A stretch of DNA of 5,353 bases from B21-G16 sp003644825 [NCBI: Candidatus Zhuqueibacterota bacterium] (GTDB taxonomy: Bacteria; SM23-31; B21-G16): positions 1-5,353 of the forward strand of contig QNDJ01000148.1 in NCBI GenBank assembly GCA_003644825.1, given 5' to 3'. Position numbers and translations under genes: made by a program. Below the pieces are notes generated by a model, which was not told the DNA's origin, ran no database searches, and saw only the letters and a list, made by a program, of their open reading frames with translations. Within the stretch, counting starts at the first letter, position 1, and each line of letters opens with the position of its first letter. Positions 1 through 5,342 of this stretch are shown here, one piece after another.

Positions 1-768
1 GATGTAAATGTTATTTACAAAAAGGTTACAGAAAAGGTTTATAAAACAGAAGTGGAAAAAGCTATTAAAAATGGAAGATTGGAGCAGGACGAAAAAGAAT
101 TTTTGGAAAAACTTAAAAGTAACTTAAAACTTTCAGATAATGTAGCTTCTAAAATATATAAAGAAGGTGCTGAAAAATTGATACGAAAGTTTATTAACAA
201 TGCTATATCTGATGAAAGGCTTTCCCCGGACGAAGAAAAAGAGTTAAATGCTATTGCTGAAAGCCTTAATATAGATTTAAAACTTGATTATCCAACCAGA
301 GCAGTTCTGGATAAATATAAACTGTTGTGGAAAATAGAAAATGAAGAAATACCAGCAATTGATGTAGATATAAAACTTCAGAAAAAGGAAAAATGTTATT
401 TTTATACCAGAGTTAACTGGTATGAACAAAGAAAAATTACTAAAAGAATAAAATATAGTGGACCAACATTAAGGATAAAAATAGCAAAAGGTTTATACTG
501 GAGAACTGGTAATCTTGGTTTTCAAACGATTTCTGAAAATCAATGGAGAAAGTTAGACAGTGGAGATTTATTCTTAACAAATAAACGATTGATATTCTTG
601 GGGAACAATGGTAATAAAACAATCAAGCTTAATAAGATAATTGATTTTGAATCATTTTCAAATGGTGTTGAGATTAAGAAGGAAACTGGCCGAAATCCTT
701 TTCTGGAATTTGACAAAAATATTGATATATTTTCAATTATATTAGGAAGAGCAATTTCTGATATTTGA
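1..768 (+). CDS. TerB-like repeat protein with C-terminal PH-like domain (5' end outside window)
   Basis: The frame is open from base 1 (255 codons visible), so the gene probably starts upstream. A GTG at 52 is possible but lacks a well-spaced ribosome site and would cut into a repeat. Codons 5-51 and 52-98 form two tandem helical repeats of 47 residues. Both begin IYK and carry an acidic, loop-like centre (KNGRLEQDEKEFL and SDERLSPDEEKEL), which resembles the metal-binding loop of TerB/DjlA-type domains. From about codon 125 to the end the protein becomes beta-rich. YSGP (152-155), a GLYWRTG stretch and GDLFLTNKRLIF (around 188-199) match a bacterial PH/GRAM-like domain that I recall being paired with TerB-like regions. 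There is no signal peptide or membrane segment in the visible part, so a cytosolic protein is likely. The biochemical role is unknown; membrane or protein binding is inference. The zinc-ribbon gene follows after 26 bases, probably in the same operon. Confidence 0.8.
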   Translation, partial: DVNVIYKKVTEKVYKTEVEKAIKNGRLEQDEKEFLEKLKSNLKLSDNVASKIYKEGAEKLIRKFINNAISDERLSPDEEKELNAIAESLNIDLKLDYPTRAVLDKYKLLWKIENEEIPAIDVDIKLQKKEKCYFYTRVNWYEQRKITKRIKYSGPTLRIKIAKGLYWRTGNLGFQTISENQWRKLDSGDLFLTNKRLIFLGNNGNKTIKLNKIIDFESFSNGVEIKKETGRNPFLEFDKNIDIFSIILGRAISDI

Positions 769-794
769 AAAGATTAAATATAAGGTGAATTTTT

Positions 795-992
795 ATGAAG
801 GGAATTTGTGATAATTGTGGAGCTGAAAGAAAGCTATACTGGGATAAAGATGAAGAAGAGTGGATATGTGGAGAATGCTGGAATGAAAGGAAGAAAGGTT
901 CGTCAGGTTTAAAATTTCCAGGCTGGAATGATGATTATTCTTCATATAATCCTGGTTTTCCGGGAACACCACCAGGCGGAAAGGGCTGGTAA
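795..992 (+). CDS. Small zinc-ribbon protein
   Basis: This is a 65-residue protein with a good ribosome site (AAGGTGA at 782-788, six bases before the ATG). Two CxxC knuckles, C5-x2-C8 and C25-x2-C28, are 16 residues apart and should bind one zinc ion as a treble-clef or rubredoxin-like ribbon. Residues 31-65 are low-complexity, rich in Gly, Pro, Trp and Tyr (FPGW, PGFPGTPPGG), and probably disordered. The four cysteines and the strong ribosome site argue for a real gene. It sits 26 bases after the TerB/PH gene on the same strand, so the two are probably co-transcribed and may act together. The function is not recognised. Its stop codon lies two bases from the stop of the convergent aminotransferase gene. 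Confidence 0.8.
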   Translation: MKGICDNCGAERKLYWDKDEEEWICGECWNERKKGSSGLKFPGWNDDYSSYNPGFPGTPPGGKGW

Positions 993-1009
993 ATCTATAA
1001 TAAAGATTT
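991..1009. terminator. Weak stem over two convergent stop codons
   Basis: AAATCT (991-996) pairs with AGATTT (1004-1009) around a 7-base loop, and one more T follows on the plus strand. The stem covers both the zinc-ribbon stop and the aminotransferase stop, so it could work as a bidirectional terminator. It is only 6 bp with a single G-C pair and no proper U-tract, so support is weak. Confidence 0.25.
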
Positions 1010-2122
1010 TAGTGCTTTCATAAAAGCTCTGTTTTCTTCCATAGTTCCGATGGATATTCTCATACAGGTTGGTTTATTCCAGTCGCTTCCGTTTCTAACA
1101 AAAATTTTCTTTTTTTTGAGCTCATCAATTAATGGGTCGGTTTTTCTTTTCAGGTCTACAAATATATGATTTGTTTCACTTTTTGGCACATTATAGCCCA
1201 TAGCAGAAAATTCCTTATAAAAGTAATTTTTACCAATTTTCGTAATTTTCTTTGTTCTTTCAATATGTTCATAGTCTTTTAATGCGGCAGGAACAGCATA
1301 ATGAGCAACAAGATTGGTAAGGCCTCTTAAATTCACTTCTCTTATTTTTTTAGTTATTTTTTCATTGGCAATAGCATATCCAATTCTTAACCCTGCCAGT
1401 CCATATACTTTGGAAAAAGTTCTTACAACAATGACATTTCTTCCCTCAACAGGGTATTTATAAAATGATTCATATTCTGGATTCTCAGCGAAATGGAAAT
1501 ATGCTTCGTCAATCATCACAAGGATGTTTTCTGGCACTTTATCAAGGAATTTTTTAATTTTTTTTGCTGGAGTAATAGTACCGGTGGGGTTATTTGGATT
1601 GCATATCATAATGAATTTTGTTTTTCTGTCTATAGCGGATAGAAAGGCATCCAGATCGTGTTCAAGATTTTTTGTTAGAGGAATACGCCTGACTTCTGCA
1701 CCTAAGAGGCTGGCAATCCTGCCTGTGGTATTGTATGAAGGGTCTGCCATTATCATATTATCTTTCTCTGACAAAAAGGAAATAGGTACGTTGTACAATA
1801 TTTCTGTTGCACCAACACCTTTTGTGATGAATTTTGGTTCTATATTATGATGTTTTGCAATGGTTCTTTCAATTTGTTGTGGTCTGTGGTATCTGTTGCT
1901 TGCTGATAACCCTTTTATTACTTCTTCAATTGCCATTGGAGAGGGGCCAAGAGGATTTTCATTCCATTTAAGCATAACAATACCCTCTTTAACGCCTGCT
2001 CCTTTTATTTTTTTCTGCTTTTCCTGTCCGAGAATTTCATCTAAGAATTGTGTTCTACTTATTGTGAGAAAAGCAGCACTGCCAAAAACACTTTTTAAAA
2101 ATAGTCTTCTTGAATTTTTCAT
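995..2122 (-). CDS. HisC-like class I/II PLP aminotransferase with Tat leader
   Basis: This 375-residue protein belongs to aminotransferase fold type I and is closest in motifs to histidinol-phosphate aminotransferase. In order, the motifs are NENPLGPSP (54-62), GATE (104-107), CNPNNPTGT (174-182), DEAY (205-208), FSK with the PLP-forming lysine K238, GLRIGY with R246, and MRISIGT with R355, expected to bind the substrate carboxylate. The N-terminus reads SRRLFLK (4-10) followed by a short hydrophobic run, a twin-arginine export motif absent from ordinary cytosolic HisC. No clear AxA cleavage site is visible. The ATG is fixed by an in-frame TAA directly before it and by GAGGA (plus-strand 2131-2135) eight bases upstream. 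No histidine biosynthesis gene is adjacent, so hisC would be a risky name. The family transfers amino groups between amino acids and 2-oxo acids; the substrate here is unknown. It diverges from the ThDP enzyme gene. Confidence 0.9.
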   Translation of the reverse strand: MKNSRRLFLKSVFGSAAFLTISRTQFLDEILGQEKQKKIKGAGVKEGIVMLKWNENPLGPSPMAIEEVIKGLSASNRYHRPQQIERTIAKHHNIEPKFITKGVGATEILYNVPISFLSEKDNMIMADPSYNTTGRIASLLGAEVRRIPLTKNLEHDLDAFLSAIDRKTKFIMICNPNNPTGTITPAKKIKKFLDKVPENILVMIDEAYFHFAENPEYESFYKYPVEGRNVIVVRTFSKVYGLAGLRIGYAIANEKITKKIREVNLRGLTNLVAHYAVPAALKDYEHIERTKKITKIGKNYFYKEFSAMGYNVPKSETNHIFVDLKRKTDPLIDELKKKKIFVRNGSDWNKPTCMRISIGTMEENRAFMKALKSLL

Positions 2123-2133
2123 TTATAAGTTCC

Positions 2134-2166
2134 TCATATTAAATAATTTTTTTTAATTTAATATGA
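2134..2166. repeat. 11-bp perfect inverted repeat in divergent spacer
   Basis: TCATATTAAAT (2134-2144) and ATTTAATATGA (2156-2166) are perfect reverse complements around an 11-base loop containing eight T residues. The element overlaps the ribosome site of the aminotransferase gene by two bases and lies in the spacer between the two divergent genes. It could be an operator, or a hairpin in the aminotransferase leader RNA. The T-run lies in the loop, not after the stem, so it is not an intrinsic terminator. Confidence 0.6.
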
Positions 2167-2183
2167 TGTATGTTATTTTTCAA
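2155..2183 (-). promoter_or_regulatory. Possible sigma-70-type promoter for the aminotransferase gene
   Basis: Read on the minus strand, TTGAAA (plus 2178-2183) stands 17 bases before TAAATT (plus 2155-2160), matching the consensus at 5/6 and 4/6 positions. Transcription would begin near 2148. One arm of the 11-bp inverted repeat overlaps the -10. In DNA this AT-rich, chance matches are common. Confidence 0.25.
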
Positions 2184-2217
2184 GAATTATTCTGATTTTA
2201 TTATTAGAAATTAAAGT

Positions 2218-2246
2218 TTAAAATTAGTATTTTTATTTTGTATATT
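2218..2246 (+). promoter_or_regulatory. Possible sigma-70-type promoter for the ThDP enzyme gene
   Basis: TTAAAA (2218-2223) and TATATT (2241-2246) are separated by 17 bases and match the consensus at 4/6 and 5/6 positions. The predicted start near 2253 would give a leader of about 24 bases including the ribosome site. The AT-rich background makes this tentative. Confidence 0.3.
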
Positions 2247-2263
2247 AATCTGGATAATTTTTT

Positions 2264-2270
2264 AAGGGAG
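2264..2270 (+). promoter_or_regulatory. Ribosome binding site that sets the ThDP enzyme start
   Basis: AAGGGAG ends six bases before the ATG at 2277. An in-frame TTG at 2238 would add 13 residues, but it has no ribosome site and would push the twin-arginine motif further from the N-terminus, so ATG 2277 is preferred. Confidence 0.75.
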
Positions 2271-2276
2271 ATTATT

Positions 2277-4181
2277 ATGAGGTCTTTAATAATTGATTAT
2301 CTCAACAATTCAGTTTCCAGAAGAGGGTTTATTAGGAGAATGCTTTCTTCCGGTTTTACGATTGCATCTACTATTTCGGTAATGGAATCACTTAAAAACT
2401 TGAAGGAAGAAAGCTATTCTTATGTTGATCAATATAGGACTGTTACTGGAACAGGTGGTGACCTTCTTGTTCAACAGATTAAAGAAGCAGGAGTGAAATA
2501 CATTTTCACAAATACAGGTTCTTATGAAGTTGGATTTTTTGATTCTCTTGTGAAAGAACCAGACCTTCAACTTATTCTGGGTCTTTATGAAGGTATTGTT
2601 ATTTCAATGGCAGATGGATACCACAAAATAACAAAAGAACCAGCTTTTGTGAATGTTCATGTTATAGCAGGGACAGCTCAGATGGCAGGCCAGTTATATA
2701 ATGCTCATAAAGACAATTCGTCCATTGTTGTGTCAGCTGGTCTTCTGGATAACGAAGTTTTCAGCGATGATATACCTCTTGCCCCCTCTGCTGGTTTCGA
2801 TCAGAAAGAAATAAATAGTCAGTTCACAAAAATTTCCTGGGAAGTAAGAAATCCGAAAAGTATACCAGTAATAACGAGAAGAGCCTTTAAAGTAGCGATG
2901 GTTCAGCCTGGTGGTCCTGTTTATATTGCTTATACTGATTATGCTATGGAAGCAAAGAATGTTAGCGGTAAAATTGTTTCCAGAAGGAATTTCATTATTC
3001 CAGCTAGGATAAAAGGTGACCCTGAACTAATAACAAAAATGGCAGAAATGTTAATTGAATCGAGTAATCCTGTTGTTATTTTTGGAGATGAAGTATGGAA
3101 ATCTGGTGCACAAAAACAGGCAGTTGAATTTGCAGAGTTGTTAGCGATACCTGTTGCATCATCGAGGGAAGCATTTTGTAACTTTCCTGTCAGTCATCCT
3201 CTTTATATTGGTGGTTATTCTCCGGGAATGAAAATACTCGGGAGAAATATTGACCTTGTTATTGTATTCGGAGCAAAAGATTTTGGAAGAGGTAGAATTT
3301 CCTCAATTACATTTAACCAGAAGGTGATTAAATGTGGAATTAATACTTTAAATATTGGCAGGAATTACCCCTTTGATTTAGCGATTGTTGGCAATGTTAA
3401 AGAAATATTAGTTGACCTTATTGATTGTATTAAGAGTTTGATAACTAAAAATAGATTAAAATCTTTAAGAAATTCCAGAATTTCAGATATTAGTATATAT
3501 ACGGAAAAATTACGTTCAAACTATCTGCGGAGAGCTAAACATAATTTTAATAAGCCGTACATTCATCCTGACCGTCTGGGTTATGAAATGAGTAGATTAC
3601 TGGAAAAGGATGCAGTTATTGTTAGTGAGAATTTTGGTGGCAGTTATGGTTTTTTTAATTTTGGTTTAGGTAATGACAACACTTTCTGGATGTTTAATAC
3701 TGGTTTTTCTCTTGGTTGGGGTGTAGGAGCTTCAATAGGTGCTAAACTTGGTAAACCGGATAGACAGGTTGTCTTAAGTATTGGTGATGGTTCAGTGATG
3801 TATAGTTCATCTGGTTTCTGGACACAGGCTCGGTATGGGGTTCCAGTTCTTAATATTGTATGGAATAATCGAAATTATCAAACAGTGCGAAGGAGTTTTC
3901 ATAGATATGGAGGTGAAATGGCAGAGACAAATCATTATGCTGGAGTTTATCTTGGAGACCCTGATATAGATTTTGTTAAGCTTGCTGAAAGTCAGGGTGT
4001 TGAAGCAGAAAAGGTCAAATCTCCTGATGAGATTGAGCCTGCATTGAAGAGAGGTATTCAAAAAACAAAAGATGGAAAGCCTTACCTGATTGATGTTCTG
4101 GTGGAAAGAACAGGAGCAGGAGCAGAATCAAACTGGTATCAGAAATTTAATCTTGCAGAAAAAAGACTAAGGAAGGTATAA
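2277..4181 (+). CDS. Benzoylformate decarboxylase-like ThDP enzyme with Tat leader
   Basis: This 634-residue protein has the three-domain layout of ThDP-dependent 2-oxo acid decarboxylases and acetolactate synthases. Residues 56-225 are the pyrimidine-binding domain, with NTGSYE (79-84), the ThDP-activating glutamate E105 in LYEG, and NVHVIAGTA (126-134). Residues 245-385 are the central domain. Residues 435-610 are the diphosphate domain, with GDG (503-505) and NN (530-531) marking the Mg-ThDP motif. From memory, the stretches PAFVNVH, GDGSVMYS and WNN align best with Pseudomonas benzoylformate decarboxylase. By that alignment S82 and H128 match its S26 and H70, while the H281 position falls in DFGRGRIS, which has no histidine. 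The N-terminus has SRRGFIRR (14-21) plus a weak hydrophobic stretch, a Tat-type motif without an obvious cleavage site. The protein is about 100 residues longer than the family norm, partly from this leader and partly from a charged linker near 386-430. It is probably a decarboxylase or lyase of 2-oxo acids; the substrate is unknown. Confidence 0.85.
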   Translation: MRSLIIDYLNNSVSRRGFIRRMLSSGFTIASTISVMESLKNLKEESYSYVDQYRTVTGTGGDLLVQQIKEAGVKYIFTNTGSYEVGFFDSLVKEPDLQLILGLYEGIVISMADGYHKITKEPAFVNVHVIAGTAQMAGQLYNAHKDNSSIVVSAGLLDNEVFSDDIPLAPSAGFDQKEINSQFTKISWEVRNPKSIPVITRRAFKVAMVQPGGPVYIAYTDYAMEAKNVSGKIVSRRNFIIPARIKGDPELITKMAEMLIESSNPVVIFGDEVWKSGAQKQAVEFAELLAIPVASSREAFCNFPVSHPLYIGGYSPGMKILGRNIDLVIVFGAKDFGRGRISSITFNQKVIKCGINTLNIGRNYPFDLAIVGNVKEILVDLIDCIKSLITKNRLKSLRNSRISDISIYTEKLRSNYLRRAKHNFNKPYIHPDRLGYEMSRLLEKDAVIVSENFGGSYGFFNFGLGNDNTFWMFNTGFSLGWGVGASIGAKLGKPDRQVVLSIGDGSVMYSSSGFWTQARYGVPVLNIVWNNRNYQTVRRSFHRYGGEMAETNHYAGVYLGDPDIDFVKLAESQGVEAEKVKSPDEIEPALKRGIQKTKDGKPYLIDVLVERTGAGAESNWYQKFNLAEKRLRKV

Positions 4182-4185
4182 TTAT

Positions 4186-4204
4186 ATGTATCAAAATGAT
4201 ACAT
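4186..4204. repeat. Dyad upstream of the pilin promoter, possible activator site
   Basis: ATGTATC (4186-4192) and GATACAT (4198-4204) form a perfect 7-bp dyad with a 5-base centre, beginning just after the ThDP enzyme stop. It is followed by a run of A, not T, so it does not fit a plus-strand terminator. It lies about 170 bases before the predicted pilin transcription start, within the usual range of sigma-54 enhancer sites. Confidence 0.45.
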
Positions 4205-4226
4205 TAAAAAAAAATCGGACATTTAT

Positions 4227-4251
4227 TACACATTATTAATCAATTTGTGTA
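4227..4251. repeat. Second dyad upstream of the pilin promoter
   Basis: TACACA (4227-4232) and TGTGTA (4246-4251) are perfect reverse complements with a 13-base gap, centred about 130 bases before the predicted pilin start. It could be a binding site for a PilR-like activator. With 6-base arms in AT-rich DNA, chance is not excluded. Confidence 0.35.
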
Positions 4252-4341
4252 GATATTATATTGTTTAAATTTACTGTTGATATTTTATAATTAATTGTTT
4301 ATATTATGATTACAGGATTTCAATTCAGGTCTCCTATAAGA

Positions 4342-4357
4342 TGGCATATTATTTGCA
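4342..4357 (+). promoter_or_regulatory. Sigma-54 (-24/-12) promoter for the pilin genes
   Basis: TGGCATA-N4-TTGCA matches the RpoN consensus TGGCAYR-N4-TTGCW at every defined position, with the invariant GG (4343-4344) and GC (4355-4356) correctly 12 bases apart. Transcription should start near 4368, giving a leader of about 42 bases. Pilin genes in Pseudomonas, Geobacter and Myxococcus are known to be driven by sigma-54 with PilR-type activators, which fits this position. Confidence 0.85.
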
Positions 4358-4394
4358 ATAAAAACAAATTGAAAGCAGAAATACAAATAAAATT

Positions 4395-4401
4395 AGGAGG
4401 T
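4395..4401 (+). promoter_or_regulatory. Strong ribosome binding site of the first pilin gene
   Basis: AGGAGGT is a full anti-16S match eight bases before the ATG at 4410, consistent with a highly expressed structural subunit. Confidence 0.85.
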
Positions 4402-4409
4402 TTAATACA

Positions 4410-4844
4410 ATGAAATATTTAACAAATCAAAAAGGTTTTACTTTAATAGAACTCGTAATGGTTATAGTAATTCTTGGCATATTAGCAGCAGTGGCAGTGC
4501 CGAAATTTCAGGATATTTCAACCAAAGCAAAGGAAGCAGCTACCCTTGGTGTTGTAGGTGGAGTAAGAGCTGGAATATCTACTGTATATTCAAGTAACCT
4601 ATTAAATAATGCAACTCAACCTCAGGGTGGTTATTATCCTGAGAAACTTGATAATGCTTCAAGTTCTTCAAAAGCTTCTCCTATGAATCCATTTTTTGAT
4701 ATTGTACTTGACCAGGGTGGTGTTACCAAAGATTGGTCAAAAGGTTCTCAAACATCATATTACTTTACAGACGCAGTTCCAGCTGATTCGTCTTATCATT
4801 ACAACAACATCAATGGAAGTTTTACGAGAGAGGCAGGAAGATAA
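4410..4844 (+). CDS. Type IV pilin-like protein, first of a tandem pair
   Basis: This is a 144-residue prepilin. A 9-residue positively charged leader ends in KG, and prepilin peptidase should cut before F10, giving FTLIE with the conserved Glu at mature position 5. Mature residues 1-24 are the hydrophobic alpha1-N helix, ending in PKF with P22. The mature protein is 135 residues, a normal length for a major pilin. The N-terminal region (VMVIVILGILAAVAVPKF followed by an Ala/Lys-rich helix) resembles MSHA-type major pilins more than PilA of the Pseudomonas type. There are no cysteines, so the usual C-terminal disulfide loop is missing. The C-terminal half is rich in Gly, Ser, Asn and Tyr, with NPFF, DQGG, KDW and AVPADSSYHY blocks shared with the next gene. 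A sigma-54 promoter and strong ribosome site precede it. It probably builds a surface filament; a secretion-system pseudopilin is possible because no assembly genes are visible. Confidence 0.9.
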   Translation: MKYLTNQKGFTLIELVMVIVILGILAAVAVPKFQDISTKAKEAATLGVVGGVRAGISTVYSSNLLNNATQPQGGYYPEKLDNASSSSKASPMNPFFDIVLDQGGVTKDWSKGSQTSYYFTDAVPADSSYHYNNINGSFTREAGR

Positions 4845-4863
4845 AATAGTAAAAATTTAAATT

Positions 4864-4869
4864 GGAGGT
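4864..4869 (+). promoter_or_regulatory. Ribosome binding site of the second pilin gene
   Basis: GGAGGT lies 11 bases before the ATG at 4881, a slightly long spacing. No other ATG, GTG or TTG in frame lies between the previous stop and this ATG. An ATA at 4875 would sit five bases away, but that is a very rare start codon. Confidence 0.65.
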
Positions 4870-4880
4870 TCAAAATAGAG

Positions 4881-5318
4881 ATGAAATTATTTAGAAATAA
4901 AAGAGGATTTACTTTAATAGAACTGGTTATGGTGATAGTGATTTTAGGTATATTAGCCTCTGTTGCTGTTCCGAAGTTTCAAAACATTGCAGATAAAGCA
5001 AGAGAAGCAGCTACCCTTGGTGTAGTTGGTGGAGTAAGAGCGGGAATTACTGCTACTTATGCCAGTAATCTTTTGAATAATTATATTGACCCGGTTAGTG
5101 GTACTTATTATCCTGGAACACTTGATAATGCGGCAAGTGGTTCAATGGCTTCACCGATGAATCCATTTTTCATTAATGTGCTCGATCAGGGCGGAATAAC
5201 TAAAGACTGGTTGAAAGGTTCTCAAGCTACTTACTATTACACAAATGCGGTTCCAGCTGATTCATCTTATCACTATCTTAATACAAATGGCAGTTTTGTT
5301 AGAATGGTAGGAAGGTAA
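4881..5318 (+). CDS. Type IV pilin-like protein, second of a tandem pair
   Basis: This 145-residue prepilin is a close paralogue of the preceding gene: about 107 of 145 aligned positions are identical by hand count, with one single-residue gap near residue 72. The leader is MKLFRNKRG, the predicted cut is before F10, and mature Glu5, Pro22 and Phe24 are kept. It also lacks cysteine. Differences cluster in the leader, in the loop after LLNN (residues 68-78) and at scattered surface-like positions. The hydrophobic helix and the NPFF, VLDQGG, KDW, KGSQ and AVPADSSYHY blocks are nearly unchanged. It begins 36 bases after the first pilin stop, has its own ribosome site and no separate promoter that I can see, so it is probably co-transcribed from the sigma-54 promoter. 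It may be a second filament subunit or a variant for alternate use; which of the two is the major subunit cannot be told. Confidence 0.9.
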   Translation: MKLFRNKRGFTLIELVMVIVILGILASVAVPKFQNIADKAREAATLGVVGGVRAGITATYASNLLNNYIDPVSGTYYPGTLDNAASGSMASPMNPFFINVLDQGGITKDWLKGSQATYYYTNAVPADSSYHYLNTNGSFVRMVGR

Positions 5319-5335
5319 ATACTAATAGTATAATA

Positions 5336-5342
5336 AAAGGGA
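5336..5342 (+). promoter_or_regulatory. Possible ribosome site of a gene beyond the window
   Basis: AAAGGGA lies 17 bases after the second pilin stop, and 11 bases remain before the window ends, so a start codon just outside is plausible. No convincing terminator follows the pilin gene: ATACT-AAT-AGTAT at 5319-5331 is only 5 bp and has no T-run. Confidence 0.3.

Noticed and set aside
951-976. CCTGGT/ACCAGG hairpin in the 3' part of the zinc-ribbon gene
   Set aside because: It lies inside the coding sequence for the Gly/Pro-rich tail, has a 14-base loop and no T-run, so codon composition explains it.
995-2122. Calling the aminotransferase gene hisC of histidine biosynthesis
   Set aside because: There are no his genes nearby, and the twin-arginine leader does not suit a cytosolic biosynthetic enzyme; the family motifs also fit related aromatic or broad-range aminotransferases.
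1524-2156. Two open plus-strand frames opposite the aminotransferase gene
   Set aside because: They lie antisense to a gene with complete family motifs, have no ribosome sites, and their hydrophobic content is a by-product of the opposite coding strand.
3807-4061. Minus-strand open frame inside the ThDP enzyme gene
   Set aside because: It overlaps the conserved ThDP-binding region on the other strand, and its product resembles no family.
4186-4214. Intrinsic terminator after the ThDP enzyme gene
   Set aside because: The 7-bp stem is AT-rich and followed by a run of A; a plus-strand terminator needs a run of T.
4410-5318. Conductive e-pilin idea: aromatic residues make up about 10-11% of both mature pilins, including F1, F24 and Y51
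   Set aside because: These are full-length pilins with a large C-terminal half, unlike the short Geobacter PilA; Y27 and Y32 are absent, and composition alone does not show conductivity.
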